Shown here piece by piece: positions 50,768-61,784 of a DNA stretch of 64,000 bases (position 1 is the stretch's first letter; each line of letters opens with the position of its first letter). Source of the stretch: Opisthorchis felineus (lineage: Eukaryota; Platyhelminthes; Trematoda; Opisthorchiida; Opisthorchiidae); the NCBI GenBank assembly GCA_004794785.1, contig SJOL01009709.1:1047399-1111398 (forward strand). The letters are read 5' to 3'. Both the position numbers and the translations under genes were made by a program. A model generated the notes under the pieces. The model did not search any database and was not told where the DNA came from. It saw nothing but the letters and a program-made list of their open reading frames with translations.

Positions 50768-51363
50768 TCAATTTTGAAATATCAAGGGGAGTAATGCCAG
50801 AAGAAGAATAATCCATGTGAGGTTCATATGCACTATGAAGCCAGAGGGAAAGAAACTTCTTATATTCCGTAGGCGGGTCACTATATCTTTTAACCGCGTG
50901 ATATTATTATGTGGTAGTCTGAGGTTCCAACCAAATAGGTCAATTCCAGTACAGTACATCAAGTCTTCATTCTGTATGAGGATGAACATATTCATTATAG
51001 TTGTGTCTATTTTCTCACCGTAACTCCAATAGTGCAAGACGGAAATCAGCAGAACGCTCGGTGAACAGAACAACGGCCAGCTGGCCTTCGGCGGGTAAAC
51101 GGAATAAGTGTGATTTTCTTTAGAAAAATAAGACGAAAAGTGATCAAAAATCGGTTCGATCGAAACGAAAGATAGTAATTTTTGAGCAATCGTGAGCGGA
51201 GCAAAGACGGTCTTATAGATACTACTACCGCGGTCCAACTCATACCCGGTCACGCTTATCCGGTAAGTATAGAATCCCAAAGTTTTACAATTTCGGCATT
51301 CTACTATGAATGACCGGTGTGGCAAATAGAACTTAGCAAATGGCATTCGGTTAACACAGATGA
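50768..51363 (-). CDS. terminal exon of CUB-domain gene, hydrophobic C-terminus
   Basis: This is the longest open frame in the window: 197 codons from an AAG acceptor to TGA. It starts with two bases of a split codon, so it joins in phase with the exon at 55019-55233, which ends with one base. The first 35 residues (C at 3, then FIVEC and GFYTYRI) resemble the last strands of a CUB domain. Further on, YPPKASWPLFC and GEKIDTTIMNMFILIQNEDL, followed by YCTG, line up with the C2-to-C3 part of another CUB. Two N-glycosylation sequons (NHT, NLT) are seen. The end, WIILLLALLPLIF, is hydrophobic and three residues from the stop, as in a GPI signal or short anchor. A better acceptor exists inside (TTCGTCTTATTTTTCTAAAG, exon start 51117), also in the same phase, so the real exon may be shorter. 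No gene name can be given. Confidence 0.5.
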
Positions 51364-53737
51364 CTTAAGGTGGCTCCAGCTGGTACTAAGTGGCCTTCCG
51401 GGTTTATGATAAGATCCTGGAATTTATCACAGAGACCCACTGCGATACACGATGTGTGTTCCTTATTCATTGCTGTTCGGGTGCGGAGCAGTCGGAATAG
51501 TGCGGCTGCATACCAGTGACCTAAGTATTCCTGTACGGTATCCGCGTAAAATATTCACTTCGTCTTTGTTGACGGTCAAGGGTTGAGTCAGTATTAATAT
51601 TAAATTTGTATGACATGTAGTGATATGTGAATAGTACGTTCGTTGTGGCCAATGAAATTGAACAAGTACAAAGGAATTTGCGATCCGCAATGGCTACCGT
51701 GTTGGTAAAAAATTCAAGGCTGTGAATGAAGCGAAAATTCGTTTCATTTTCTCCATGTTCAGCTTCCAAGGAATACAGACAGGTTTGTGATCTTTCTAAA
51801 GTCCACCAGCTCTGAACAGTATCCCAATTTCAAAATGATTCTGGTCAAATCAAAGGAATGCCTGAAAACATCCTTTCTACCAAGGCAGGAAGATTTGTAT
51901 TTATAAGAATGTGGACAAGGATGTTCGTATTTTATCAGCTCTGCTGATGGGAAATAGGTTCACAATCAAAGGCACTACGAACCACTGACAAATTATAGGA
52001 GATAACGAGATGATATCACCCACAAGGCTATTTTAGCGTGCTTCTCTTCAAAAGCAGTCAGAATGACAGGCAGTATAAGCGTCAGTCGCGCCATGTCCTT
52101 ACACGAAAATCAGACGCTGTATACCCAGATTTCTATACGAAACGTGGTGTATGCTGACAGAAAACCAGTGAAGACAAAGCACATTCTCGAACAGCCTCTC
52201 CGTCGCCTGCAGATTTCTATGCTATGAGGCTGCAGGTGCATCGGAAGAACTGAGGTTGTCCCCTTGGATTTCTGAGAATATTAGGAAGACGCTGGCACTG
52301 AAGCTGTCAAAACTAACGCAGAAACACTATTTTTTCCATGTAACTAATGATGTGCTATGGGATTTTTTAATGTGGATGTTTTCATCTCTGTTTAACAGCC
52401 TTTCTATTATACACCCTGAGAGGTAACATTATTATACTTTCTTGCCAGTACCTTACCTAGCTGAATGATTCAAGGAGTGCTTTCATTTATATGCCAGAGT
52501 TTGTTTGTATATCTGCCTCAGTAATCACAAGCTGACCATTATTTTCTAGGTGACTTTGAATTGGTAGTTTAACATGGAAATTTCACAGCTACTGATTTGC
52601 AACCCAATATAACCTTCTGTCACCCACAAATTTTATCCTTCCCAGACTAACGTAATGCACATTCTATATGGTGCTTCTGCATAAGCGTAATTTATGCTCA
52701 CTAACCGCTAAAGATTAAAAAATGAGGAACTACAGGACGCATTTATTCACATAGGCTCCCACTTGTGTCCAATAGGATCCACAAGATGTTACAGCCCTAT
52801 GTCTGCCTCGTATTTTTGTGCGTCGACAGTTACTTGTGACTTTTAAATAGAGATTCAGTGTAACGCGTTGAAACATGATCCCATCTGCGAGCTTCGTAGA
52901 GTGCAATTCGTCTGTGGCAGTGGAGAAAATGATCACTGGTTTTATCCACATATATTTTGTTCTCAGTTACCCGAATTAAGTGAATAGATTCAGTGCATTA
53001 AAAATGTCCAAACCAACGCTACGTAATCATCATGACTCCAACCCTCTGTCCTCGTTGAGGAATTGGAGCTCTGTACCGTCAGCTAATTTTTCTAGGCTGC
53101 CTACTGAAACCTGAATATGCCTCAAGGATGGCTGAACTGAAGAAATGGTGATTTACTGTCTCGTTGTGGGTAGTTATTAGTCACTAGTGTTTCTATGGTC
53201 GGTGAGTTTGTACTATTCGATTTTGTGAATTGAAAAAAAACCTGGCTTTCTTGGTTGTAGTGGTACGAAGACAATGGGAAAACTAATGAAAGTATATCGT
53301 TTTCGTTGTCGCTGTGAAAGAGATTATTCTAAATTAGCTTAGTTCTTCCTTGTTGATCATTCCAACTATGAAGAAGACACTAGTTCTATACCAGTAATGT
53401 CCGTGTGTCATTAACAAGACAATCTTAATACGCTGGTCACCGAGTGGTTTTTATTTTGGTAACGCAAATTATGTCGCGTGCTAATCTGTCGATGTTTAAT
53501 TTAATATTTGATTTCTGGTTGGTATGTGCTCGCCGATCTGTTAAAGTGAGTTTCCTTCAATTGGACTGAGAAGCCGCAAGACAATTTCCTCTACGAAATT
53601 TCGGAAAACCAGTGTACCCAGCATACGCAGTTATGCGTGAAAGCCTTGTCCGCAGTCGGCAAGACAATTATTTGGCCTGATCAAGAGCATTAAACTTATA
53701 AAGGCGAACCACAATTGTTTTAAAGGCAGGATCACTG
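51364..53737. other. presumed last intron of the CUB gene
   Basis: If the exons at 55019-55233 and 50768-51363 are adjacent, this is the distal part of a 3.66-kb intron. A minus stretch near 52104-52154 sits between a strong acceptor (CTGGTTTTCTGTCAG) and a GTAAGG donor, but its phase-compatible frame hits a stop, so I do not call it an exon. Confidence 0.4.
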
Positions 53738-54004
53738 TTGTTCGCTCAGCAAGTTAATGACTTTAACATGCTCTGGCACCCAGTTACTGGGGTAGGCGCA
53801 ACCCGACTGCAAAAATTGACACTTTTCCATTTTATCCGGAGAGGTCTCGCTTGTTTGATGAAGCGTGGTCAAGTGTTGATAGGAAAAGTGCGATTATCGA
53901 CAGCGGGCATTTTGGGAAAATCATGTGGGTTTGGGCAGAAAAATAAATGGAATATCAGACCAATTCGTCTGGCTTCAATGTTCACACTGCAAGAACACGG
54001 TTGA
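53738..54004 (+). mobile_element. possible LINE reverse-transcriptase fragment
   Basis: The plus frame ends with KWNIRPIRLASMFTLQEH, which resembles the NYRPISLTSVFxKxLEH block of non-LTR reverse transcriptases. About 15 residues before it is a GKS..FG stretch in place of the PIxKKG segment. No GPD-LLK block or YxDD motif is recognisable. It lies inside the presumed CUB-gene intron, antisense to the gene. Confidence 0.3.
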
Positions 54005-55018
54005 TGCATTGCACTTCTAGCCGCAAGCCTCGGAAAGGATAAGCAGGTTCTCACTGTCTGTTGTGTTAATTCTGTCGATCAGTGAGTGTTTGCCCAACGA
54101 GTTGCAAGTCACTGAACCGATTGACAGAATTAATTTTAACAAACACAAAGGAGATTTTTCGTCAAATCTGGTTTCACTTTGTGCTAAATCACCCCCTCCC
54201 TCAGGAGACCAGCCATTTCTTGACAGTCAGATAGAAATCAATGAGTTGACTGGGCTGCCCAACAAGCACGATGAGATACTGATGAGTTGCGTGCGAGATA
54301 ACAGTTGAGCTATGTTTCGGCAATGTTGGAATATCGTTGAAAACAAACAACAACTGATATATTTAGGGTGCAGAAGATAGGTTAATACCAGATTTTATAA
54401 ACTAAATCCATTTAACCTGTCATTTTTGTCCAGTTTTGCAATATGCTGCTTATGTACTTCACTAAGGAAGTAGCTAGTCCTCAAAGCTAATGCGTAGGTT
54501 TTGTAGGTAACGTAAAACGAGACACTTTTAGATAGGCAAATGCTTATCATTTCATTATCGTGTGGGAAAATCTCCAAGGGTTTTGTTTCACAGGAAAGAG
54601 AGGGGATAATTAAGTACATTGTTATCCTTACTTCACTTTGCTGTTTGCAAAAGTACTGAGATTAAATTCATTCCAAAGCAACTAGTTATCCGTTGGAATT
54701 TTTGAGTCACAGATGGTTATTCAATGAATCATTCTAATAAGCTGATTTAATACAGGAAGCCCCTTGGTCACCTTGTCTTCAGGCCCTTACATATGGACTT
54801 CCACTTCCGAATTTGCTTACCTGCGCACAATAAGTTATACTACATGCAGTTTCCGCTCAGCCGCATGCGCAATCAGGAGACCCTTCTGCCCCCTATGTAT
54901 ATGCGAGGGGATGAGACGTGAGGCCGAACTGCAGTACAGTGAAGTTTCGCCCTACGTTTATTTTCAGGTGGTCAGGGTCAAATTAGATGGCCAACGCACA
55001 TCTATAGAAATAACTCAC
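54005..55018. other. presumed CUB-gene intron, proximal part
   Basis: No exon with compatible phases was found. A 57-base minus stretch ending at a good donor (ACA|GTGAGA near 54050) would be phase 1 to phase 1 but is too short and featureless to call. Confidence 0.4.
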
Positions 55019-55233
55019 CGGAAGTGTAAAATGTGTACAATCCAAAGAATCCAGTGCCAGCAAAATGCTCATTGGAGAAAAATTTCAGCAGAACACAAGG
55101 TTCATACCATTCGATGTGATATCGGTTGTCAGCAGTCTGTTGATGACACAGGCGTCGTTTTGGATAGGTAAGCAATTCCAGTGGGTAACAACTGCGTAGT
55201 TCTACGTAATCTCCCATACGGGCGTCAGAGCAC
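55019..55233 (-). CDS. CUB-domain exon (C-terminal half of module)
   Basis: CUB domains are beta-sandwich modules of about 110 residues in extracellular proteins, often binding protein or carbohydrate ligands. This 215-base exon lies between a textbook acceptor (CTACACTTCTATTTCAG|G) and a textbook donor (TCCG|GTGAGT). It starts by completing a codon (phase 2) and ends with one base (phase 1). Its 71 whole codons begin at the third CUB cysteine (CSDARMGDYVELR) and include the fourth (RRLCHQQ). They end with the hallmark last strands, CVLLKFFSNEHFAGTGFFGLY. The acidic residue before YVEL fits the calcium-site Asp of many CUBs. The exon joins the one at 56060-56231 with no frame break to give one complete domain. 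Confidence 0.9.
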
Positions 55234-55785
55234 CTGAAATAGAAGTGTAGGTATGAGAAATTATTCATGGTGAGTCATGTGACGAACTCAAGTTGGACGG
55301 AATTACGTGCAGACGTGTAGCTCACCAGACTTACTACACGGTGCAGTTGTGATCAGGCTAGAAAATAATCTCCAATCATTCTGTTCATCGTATAATTTTC
55401 TAGTTCTATTTTAGATCTAGTCACATATAGGGGCGGGGCAGTATTAAGGCGAGCTCGAAAGGGACAAAGCATCAAAATGAAGTGAAAATGGGACTTAATA
55501 TCTTCAGTTCCAAATTGGGGGAAATGCACCTGAATCTTCACTGAAGAATACCCTCATGAGCTCTGAGTATACCCCATTTGCAGATGCAAATTCTCTCGAC
55601 AGGTGTGGTTCACAACGAACTGTGGGTCCACCTAACAAATGTATAGATTTTTGCACATGATTTCAGCGCAATTCGTTCGGCATTGGCTACCTCAACCACA
55701 AGTTTGCATACTGCGTATGTGTTATAGCGTTTTTTTAAATAGTTTCGTGGGACATCGTGGTTTAGGGTGTTTATCATTACAGATT

Positions 55786-55862
55786 TGCGGTCGGAGTAGC
55801 TTAGTTGATAACATAGCGGACTTCCGTTCAACGAACAGGTTGGACTTCCTGGAATGTCGCCT
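55786..55862 (+). repeat. tRNA-like sequence (tRNA-derived repeat)
   Basis: TAGCTTAGTTGA at 55797-55808 matches a tRNA A box, and GGTTGGACTTCC at 55838-55849 is close to a B box at tRNA spacing. A T-arm of CAGG/CCTG and a partial acceptor stem (GCG..TCGC) can be drawn, but the anticodon arm is not sound. It is probably a decayed tRNA-derived retroposon or tRNA pseudogene. It sits in the intron between the two CUB exons, antisense to the gene. Confidence 0.45.
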
Positions 55863-56059
55863 TTAATTTGACTGGCGGTTGCTGCGTTAAGAGATATGTA
55901 CACATGATGTTATGTCAGTAAAAAGCGGTTAAAACAAACCTCACTACATTACGTCAAATTATCTCGTCGGATGTGATACTTTTGCCAAGCAGAGCTAGCG
56001 ATATACGTCAAAACACTAACACGTACGGTAACAAATTTTGAATACTTTCCTGAACTTAC

Positions 56060-56231
56060 GTCTTTGACGCACTTTCCACATCAAATTCGAGAAACTCAAT
56101 CTCGATTTTTCTTACATTATTACCGGAGAAACGATATTCACATGTGATGTCAATGGGATAAAGGCCTGGGTAATTTGGCGAAGAGAAATTCCCCTTCGTC
56201 GCCATCAAGAGATTGAACTCAAATTGGCATC
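56060..56231 (-). CDS. CUB-domain exon (N-terminal half of module)
   Basis: A 172-base exon follows a strong acceptor (TCCTTTGTTTTTGTCAAG|G) and ends at GAC|GTAAGT. It starts with two bases of a split codon (phase 1 border) and ends after two bases of one (phase 2), matching the next exon exactly. The 56 whole codons carry the first CUB cysteine (CQFEFN), the signature GNFSSPNYPGLYP, and the second cysteine with its aromatic partner (TCEYRF). The strand KIEIEFLEFDVE follows. Together with 55019-55233 it encodes a complete CUB domain of about 128 residues whose outer borders are both phase 1, the usual arrangement for shuffled extracellular modules. The intron between the halves is 826 bases (55234-56059). 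Confidence 0.9.
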
Positions 56232-58139
56232 CTTGACAAAAACAAAGGAGAATACAAAAATATCAAAGATACTTGCACCTTTTGAATGCCACACATCAGT
56301 CCAGTAAATCTGATAAAACTGCATTTCTAGTGACGTGGAATATGACCCACATGCTTCAGGGATTTATGCAGTACCCACGGCCTTTAAGCGATCCATTCAG
56401 AAATGGAAAACATCCTGCGAGTACCTTAGGACACCGTTTGGAGTGTTGTAAATTGAGGCGTCAAAAAAACATCGTGCCGCTAGCTGTGAAGTGCGGGATT
56501 GAAGAATATCATGCCCACGTGAGTTTATCACAATGCTGGTTGGTAACTCTTGGCCGACTGGTGAGATGTTCAACTCTGACCAGAAGGTAAGGATTTCTTG
56601 AAAATGCCCAAGATGCCTAGTTCCCAAGAACCGAACCAGAGACAAAACTCTGGCATTTTGCATCTCAAAATGTTACTAATTTGATATAAGATTCCATACT
56701 ATTATTCAGTTGTCTTATGTGACTCAGTTCATACCTCTCCAAGTAGCTTAAATGAAAACCCTACAAAACCGATGAATTTTCTAAAATTGTACACCTACGC
56801 TGAACGCTTCCCCCAAAAGGAAGTTCAGAACCGCAAACACCTTTCATTGGGTATCGATAAGAACGTGAAAGACAAGACTAATCTATGTTAATACGTCCTC
56901 GAGTTTGTCAATGTTTCTCAAGATATGTGGGACAGACGATGCCTAGTCCTGAGGATTCCTAAGCACATAGCATCATCTAAGACGCCTGTCAGAACAAACT
57001 ACCTAACTTGAGCGCTTATAGTGCAGCCGACCGATACTAATAACCAAATTCATCCAGTCAGCCCGTTCACTGTAACCTGTAGCGCGCCGTGAGATCGCTT
57101 CAACGCCGTCCGACAAGATGCACTTGCAATAACTGAGGCACTAAAAATTTCAGCACGGCAGCCAGCTCTTCGTCTCTTCAGCCGACTTCTAAAAGCGTTA
57201 TTTTGTGACAGCGTAGCAACACTCAGGTTAAAGTGATTCTAAGAATCACACGCAGGTGGTTTCTAAATTTTTAGGGAGGTTTTGTGGATTAATGTTATTT
57301 CAACATACTCAGTCGGGTTGAAATTCCCGCGTGTATTAACTCCTGGGCAGGCCATACCAAAATAGTACAGTGTGTAGGCATGTGCTCTGAAATTTTGCGT
57401 TGTAAATTAAGCGGCTATTTGTGGAAAAGTTTGTAGACGACAAGCAATGCGTTACTGATATTACAGGATGGTAATATGCAAAACAACTAGCTGAAGTGGA
57501 ACTTTCGATAGGGAGCACTCTACGCTTTGATTGTCCTCGCAAGTAATACAACAAGGGTATTCGATAGAGCCATGTTATCATCTGTCAAAGGGGAAGCAAA
57601 CTCCGAATAGAATAACAGTTAAAACGTCTGAGATATACAAAGTTGAGCTGATTTAATTAATGAAAGCGCGTGTTCCTTTAAATCACAGATGGGTAGGTTC
57701 AATAACGAATTGTATTAATTAAATAAAGTTGGCCTAAAAACTTTCAGCAGTTAAATAATTTAAAATAGTCAGGTCTTATTGGAAAAAAATTCTGATGAAC
57801 AAAGCAATGACGTGTGAACCATTAGCTCGCTGACGTCTATTCTAAACTGGCAAAATGACACCTTGGAAAGAGCCAAATGCATTTTGAGCCTCCAACAGTC
57901 ATCACATCCCTGTTCCAGTTTCAACCGTTCCCGAGGTGCATATGGCGCATGTGGATGAGGCCTAAGCACGTTTATTCACCAGAAGTGAAATGCCTAAAAC
58001 GGTTTTAAAGACATCCTATTTATCGTATCATTCCGCTTTTAAACGAACAGTGGAATGACAGACAAATGGAGCCGGATGACGACCAGCAGGCAGAGTTCGA
58101 AACTGTGGCACGTCACGTTCACTTCTGGTCTCAAACAAA
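56232..58139. other. presumed CUB-gene intron
   Basis: I found no exon with both good splice sites and CUB features. The plus frame 56273-56590 and minus frames 56397-56663 and 57336-57581 are unrecognised. An AT-rich stretch lies at 57640-57770. Confidence 0.4.
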
Positions 58140-58508
58140 TCACCGACTTATATCCTGACAGCTTGCTTCTTTTGGCTTGTTCAGAGATATGTGATCTTTC
58201 CAGTCCGTGACAGTTTGTTTACAAAGCGACACTGTTAAAGTCGTACCTCCATTTTTCGTAATTACATTGCTGTTTTGGTCTCCGATATAACTTTTGTTAG
58301 CGGTGCGCGGCTGTTTCCAATGAGCGTAATGTATATTCACTCTATTTATTTTATCCACGATTCTCACTGATAAAACTTTGACGTTTTTTGAAATCATCGC
58401 TGGGGGAGTCACATCCCAAGAGCTTAGGTGAGATACAACCTGATGGCTACTGTCGTCGGGATAAGAAGCCGTAATGTGTCTGAGAGTCCTTATTGTTGCT
58501 GAGGCCTA
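58140..58508 (-). CDS. open frame with weak CUB-like features, possible missing exon
   Basis: The minus frame is open for about 120 codons. It contains ITASYPDD (compare the CUB GxIxSxxYPxx), then SWDV, the strand KVLSVRIVD and near its end NGGTTLTVSL (compare the CUB SxxNxLxVxF). It lacks all canonical CUB cysteines in those positions. A phase-0 acceptor (CATCAG, poor pyrimidine tract) and a phase-1 donor (CTTT|GTAAAC) exist. These would fit the gap between the exons at 58722-58792 and 56060-56231, but they cut the domain short. This is a suggestion rather than a call. Confidence 0.25.
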
Positions 58509-58721
58509 TGAAACAGTGTACAGTGGACCTAGATGCCACATAACTACCGGCGCTATTTGGTTTGATTCCTCCCATGTGCTGAGAGGTTTGTTTGAATGTG
58601 GAAATCAGATATCTTCGAGTATATTAGATGTGATCATGTGTAAATTTTCCAGGTCTTCAAATTTTCAGGTCTTGCAAACCGGTTGCCTACCCAAGCGAAT
58701 TGGAATCAATAGGAAAGTTAC

Positions 58722-58792
58722 CTTTAGGTAGCAATCAATATCTTCGTAAACATGAGGGTGCACTTCAGGAGGCCAGCTTAAAATGAAACCAC
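58722..58792 (-). CDS. candidate CUB exon (start of a second module)
   Basis: A 71-base stretch runs between TAGTTCAG|GT and CTAAAG|GTAACT. It starts with two bases of a codon (phase 1) and ends in phase 0. It encodes GFILSWPPEVHPHVYEDIDC followed by YLK. The pattern G-hydrophobic-xS-xxP-xxx-xP-xxY-xxxxC-aromatic aligns with GNFSSPNYPGLYPIDITCEY in the confirmed CUB exon, including the second cysteine. The phase-1 start matches the end of the candidate exon at 59132-59270. The acceptor's pyrimidine tract is poor. Reading through the donor stays open for 19 more codons, so the 3' border is less certain. Confidence 0.4.
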
Positions 58793-59131
58793 CTGAACTA
58801 TCTTTGTATTATTGAGAACTATTTGTCTCAGGTCACTAAAAGAAGCCGTATGCCCCACAACAGGTCTGGAATCAATAAGCCACACGGTCAAATCAAGGCT
58901 TTAAAAAAAACAAGTATAGTGATAACTGCAACTGAGTCGATCCACTTTCACAAATATTCTACCTTTGGTCTCATCACACAAGATAACAGTGAAAAAGTAA
59001 ACCTCATGATATACTTTGTTGCGTGGCTATGGAGCCAAATGAACATGTAGCTGCCGACATGGATCAATGCCCACCGAGTGGGGTGCGGGAAGGCTGAGGA
59101 CAACTGAGCTTGTTTTGACAATAGGTTTTAC

Positions 59132-59270
59132 CTATGACACAGACATTGTTGCATACATAGAACAATTGTCCTGATGTTAACCTTGAAGTGACCAGTAGTA
59201 ATAATCCAAAGTTAGGTTTTGACTCGTCCGTGAAAGAAGTTTCGTCGGGGTAACAGTTTGACACTACACA
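59132..59270 (-). CDS. candidate CUB exon (end of an upstream module)
   Basis: A 139-base stretch follows TTATTTTCCAAATGATTGAAG and ends at ATAG|GTAAAA, phase 0 to phase 1. The 46 codons begin with a cysteine that would be the fourth CUB cysteine. After 21 residues they give GLLLLVTSRLTSGQLFYV, aligning with VLLKFFSNEHFAGTGFFGLY of the confirmed exon, with about the same distance from cysteine to strand. Its last base plus the first two of the next candidate exon form a glycine codon. Domain similarity is suggestive and the splice sites are fair. The coherent phases of the two candidates raise confidence slightly. Confidence 0.4.
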
Positions 59271-59357
59271 CTTCAATCATTTGGAAAATAATACCCACGT
59301 ATGCCCACGTAGTCGAGGTTTGGGGTATGGTGGTGAACTATCATATTTGTCACTTAC

Positions 59358-59421
59358 TGTGGGTCGGAGGTTACTTCGGAGGTTAGGCATCAAATGTGCA
59401 CGACTGATTATCCTCTGACTT
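59358..59421 (-). CDS. possible short exon upstream in the CUB gene
   Basis: A 64-base stretch between TATTATTTTCCGTAG and the excellent donor ACA|GTAAGTG, phase 2 to phase 0, so it would join the candidate exon at 59132-59270 across an 87-base intron. Its 21 residues (SQRIISRAHLMPNLRSNLRP...) have no distinctive CUB residue. If the donor is ignored, the frame continues into YDSSPPYP, itself a CUB-like SSPxYP motif, so exon limits here are ambiguous. Confidence 0.25.
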
Positions 59422-61784
59422 CTACGGAAAATAATACTGTCTTTAACAGAACAATTTGCAATAGTTTGAACATCTGTCTTCTTTTGCTTGGGCATTCATG
59501 TAAGCAGTGCCACCGCATTTGATGCTTTAGAAATTTATTGAGATTCATATCCTACGCATGAACTAAAGTCCGTCGACAAAAAAGCCAGACATTTGCCCGC
59601 CGAAGTTGGTACGGGTAAGTCTTGTGACTTTATCCAGAAGACTGACAAGACAACTGATTAGTCAAACATAGACGATTTGTTATTCCTGTCAAAGTTCACG
59701 ATGGTACTCTGGTCATTCTGTGGGTCACTAGGGCATGGTGATGGTAAATTTTGCATTCAGGAATAATGCACAATTTTGTATGAAAGTGTTTAAGTTTTAG
59801 GTCGGGGAACTTAGCTGTGTGAGGCCATGTATGGTCGAACAGTATGAAGCCGAAATTTGCCTGGACGACCATGGCGAATTAGCTAATGATTAGAATACCC
59901 GTGGCACTCCTGTTTTTTGGTACTTTCAGTTCGTTCCTGACTGACCTGACGACATCCCAGGCGTCTTACTGATTCCGGGTTACATGGTAGCAGCGGGTTG
60001 TTTTCACGCTTAAGCATTTTGATACGATTTTTGCACCCACTAGCGCCAACTGACCGGTTTGCGCCACCAGAAACGTGAATCAGGTGTCATTTTTGGTTTA
60101 ACAAGCCGTGGACAAACCAGAACTGTCGGAGTGAGAAGTAACCGAGCAGCTTGGTCTGGATGACCATCGGTCCTCAAGAGGAATCTGATGATTATTAAAG
60201 CTTACAGTTGTGGGATTTTGCGGGATAGGTATTTTGTTCAAGATTATTAAAGCCATGGTTTATAATTTTTCATCAAGAGTTTATATTTAGTGTGTGATAC
60301 ATATGGTAGAATCCCGAAAAGCCCATCTATTGGGACTTCTGATGTGGGCGGAGGGTGAGATTTCCCCGAGAGCCTTAGGCTGATAAACGATCTGGGTGAT
60401 TTCCAAAGGCCTCATATGACTGCGATTTGCCCCGACGTAACTGATACAAAAGCCCGGTAAAACCCCGATACCATTTTCAGTAGCCATCAAATACTTGTTG
60501 ATCAAAAATCATACTTATCGCCGTTAACGAGAAGCATTTGTGTCGTAAAACATTCAGGACTAATGTTCACACCAGAAGGGTTGGACTTATGCCGATAACA
60601 CAAAGTTAGTAAAAGGGCGCAGTCATTAGCACTTCCTCATTGAAATGACTAGTTTGAATAACAGCCGATGTGTGATGCCATGGGGTGTAGGACAACTGAC
60701 CAAACAACCTAATGTTGAACACCCGTCTTTAAACTACTGGTCAAAGTAAAATCACATAACGAACACCAATTCTAGCTCATTACAGCGATTACTTGAACCC
60801 TTAGACTGGGGTACAGATGGTCTGGTTGCTGGTTGCTAAAGCAGTGGCGTTGGTGTGGCAATAGGTAACAGATATACGAGCGGTTGGGCAATCTGCACTG
60901 AACATTGCGGGCCAAGGTGACCTAAGTTTACCATGTGCTGAAAGATGTTTGTTTGGTAGATAAGATAAGTAAGTGATCCGGAAAGTAGTGGGGCCAGAAT
61001 AAACTTATGGGTCAAACTGATTGTGAACGTGACATCGGCAGAATGCCGCATAAAAACTGAAATGAGCCTAATCAGCCATTATGTCAAGTCACGATATTGG
61101 CCAGTCAGGTGTTCAAACGGGGTTAGAACAAGTCGTAGTGAGAGTGAAATTCTTGATGTCGGTTTGGCTAGAAATGAATATAACAGGTGAATTTATGGAA
61201 CAGTGAGTTTTTTATATTTGCCACATATTATTGCTCTTAAGGGCGTTTCTTCCTAAAGGCCGAAAACAACCTAGTCTATTTTGTTTTGGGATATACAAAC
61301 TGGGTAATCATGTCAGGCTGTAGGGAAGATTGTCAAACACCTGTTTATCGATTGGGTTCTTTGGTGGTTCAAGTTTTGATTCGTTCTGAACCTTGTTAAC
61401 CTATAGCAGTCAGGAATGAGATTTTGTTCGTTTCTTCCGAGTGACCCTACACGACATCGAAAACAATGGTCGGTTTGGCTCTCTAGTGGGACTGATAGGA
61501 TTCTTTTTTGAATTACTAAATTCATAGCCAAACTTCGTGTCTTCGATAGGCCAGTTTCCACTAAATGTCTTCAAAATCATTGGATCTTTTTGTCTTACGA
61601 ACATGGTTTCTTAAAAGATCCAACGGTTGACAGTTTAGCCTGCGTCCAGTGAAATTCTGCTGGATAGGTCAATCCATGGATGAAGGTAGCTCTTAAGTGG
61701 CATTCAGATGTTTTCCTAAGCTTATTAGTTTGGTGTGATCTGTCAAGTTTGGGTGGTGAAAATGGTGTGGATACAAAAACATGA
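59422..61784. other. presumed upstream part of the CUB gene, no exon recognised
   Basis: Two segments near 59855-59895 and 60155-60200 (cgaccatgg.../tgaccatcgg...) resemble each other weakly and may be a decayed local duplication. No further CUB motif or signal peptide was found. Confidence 0.35.

Noticed and set aside
52104..52154. Minus mini-exon between a strong acceptor and a GTAAGG donor
   Set aside because: In the phase required by the CUB gene it contains a stop, and in the other open frame it does not fit the neighbours.
53988..54050. 57-base phase 1-1 minus exon ending at ACA|GTGAGA
   Set aside because: Too short, with a weak acceptor and no recognisable motif.
54764..55171. 135-codon plus frame
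   Set aside because: It is antisense to the confirmed CUB exon and has no domain; a shadow frame.
55786..55862. Functional tRNA gene
   Set aside because: The A and B boxes are present but anticodon and acceptor stems do not pair properly.
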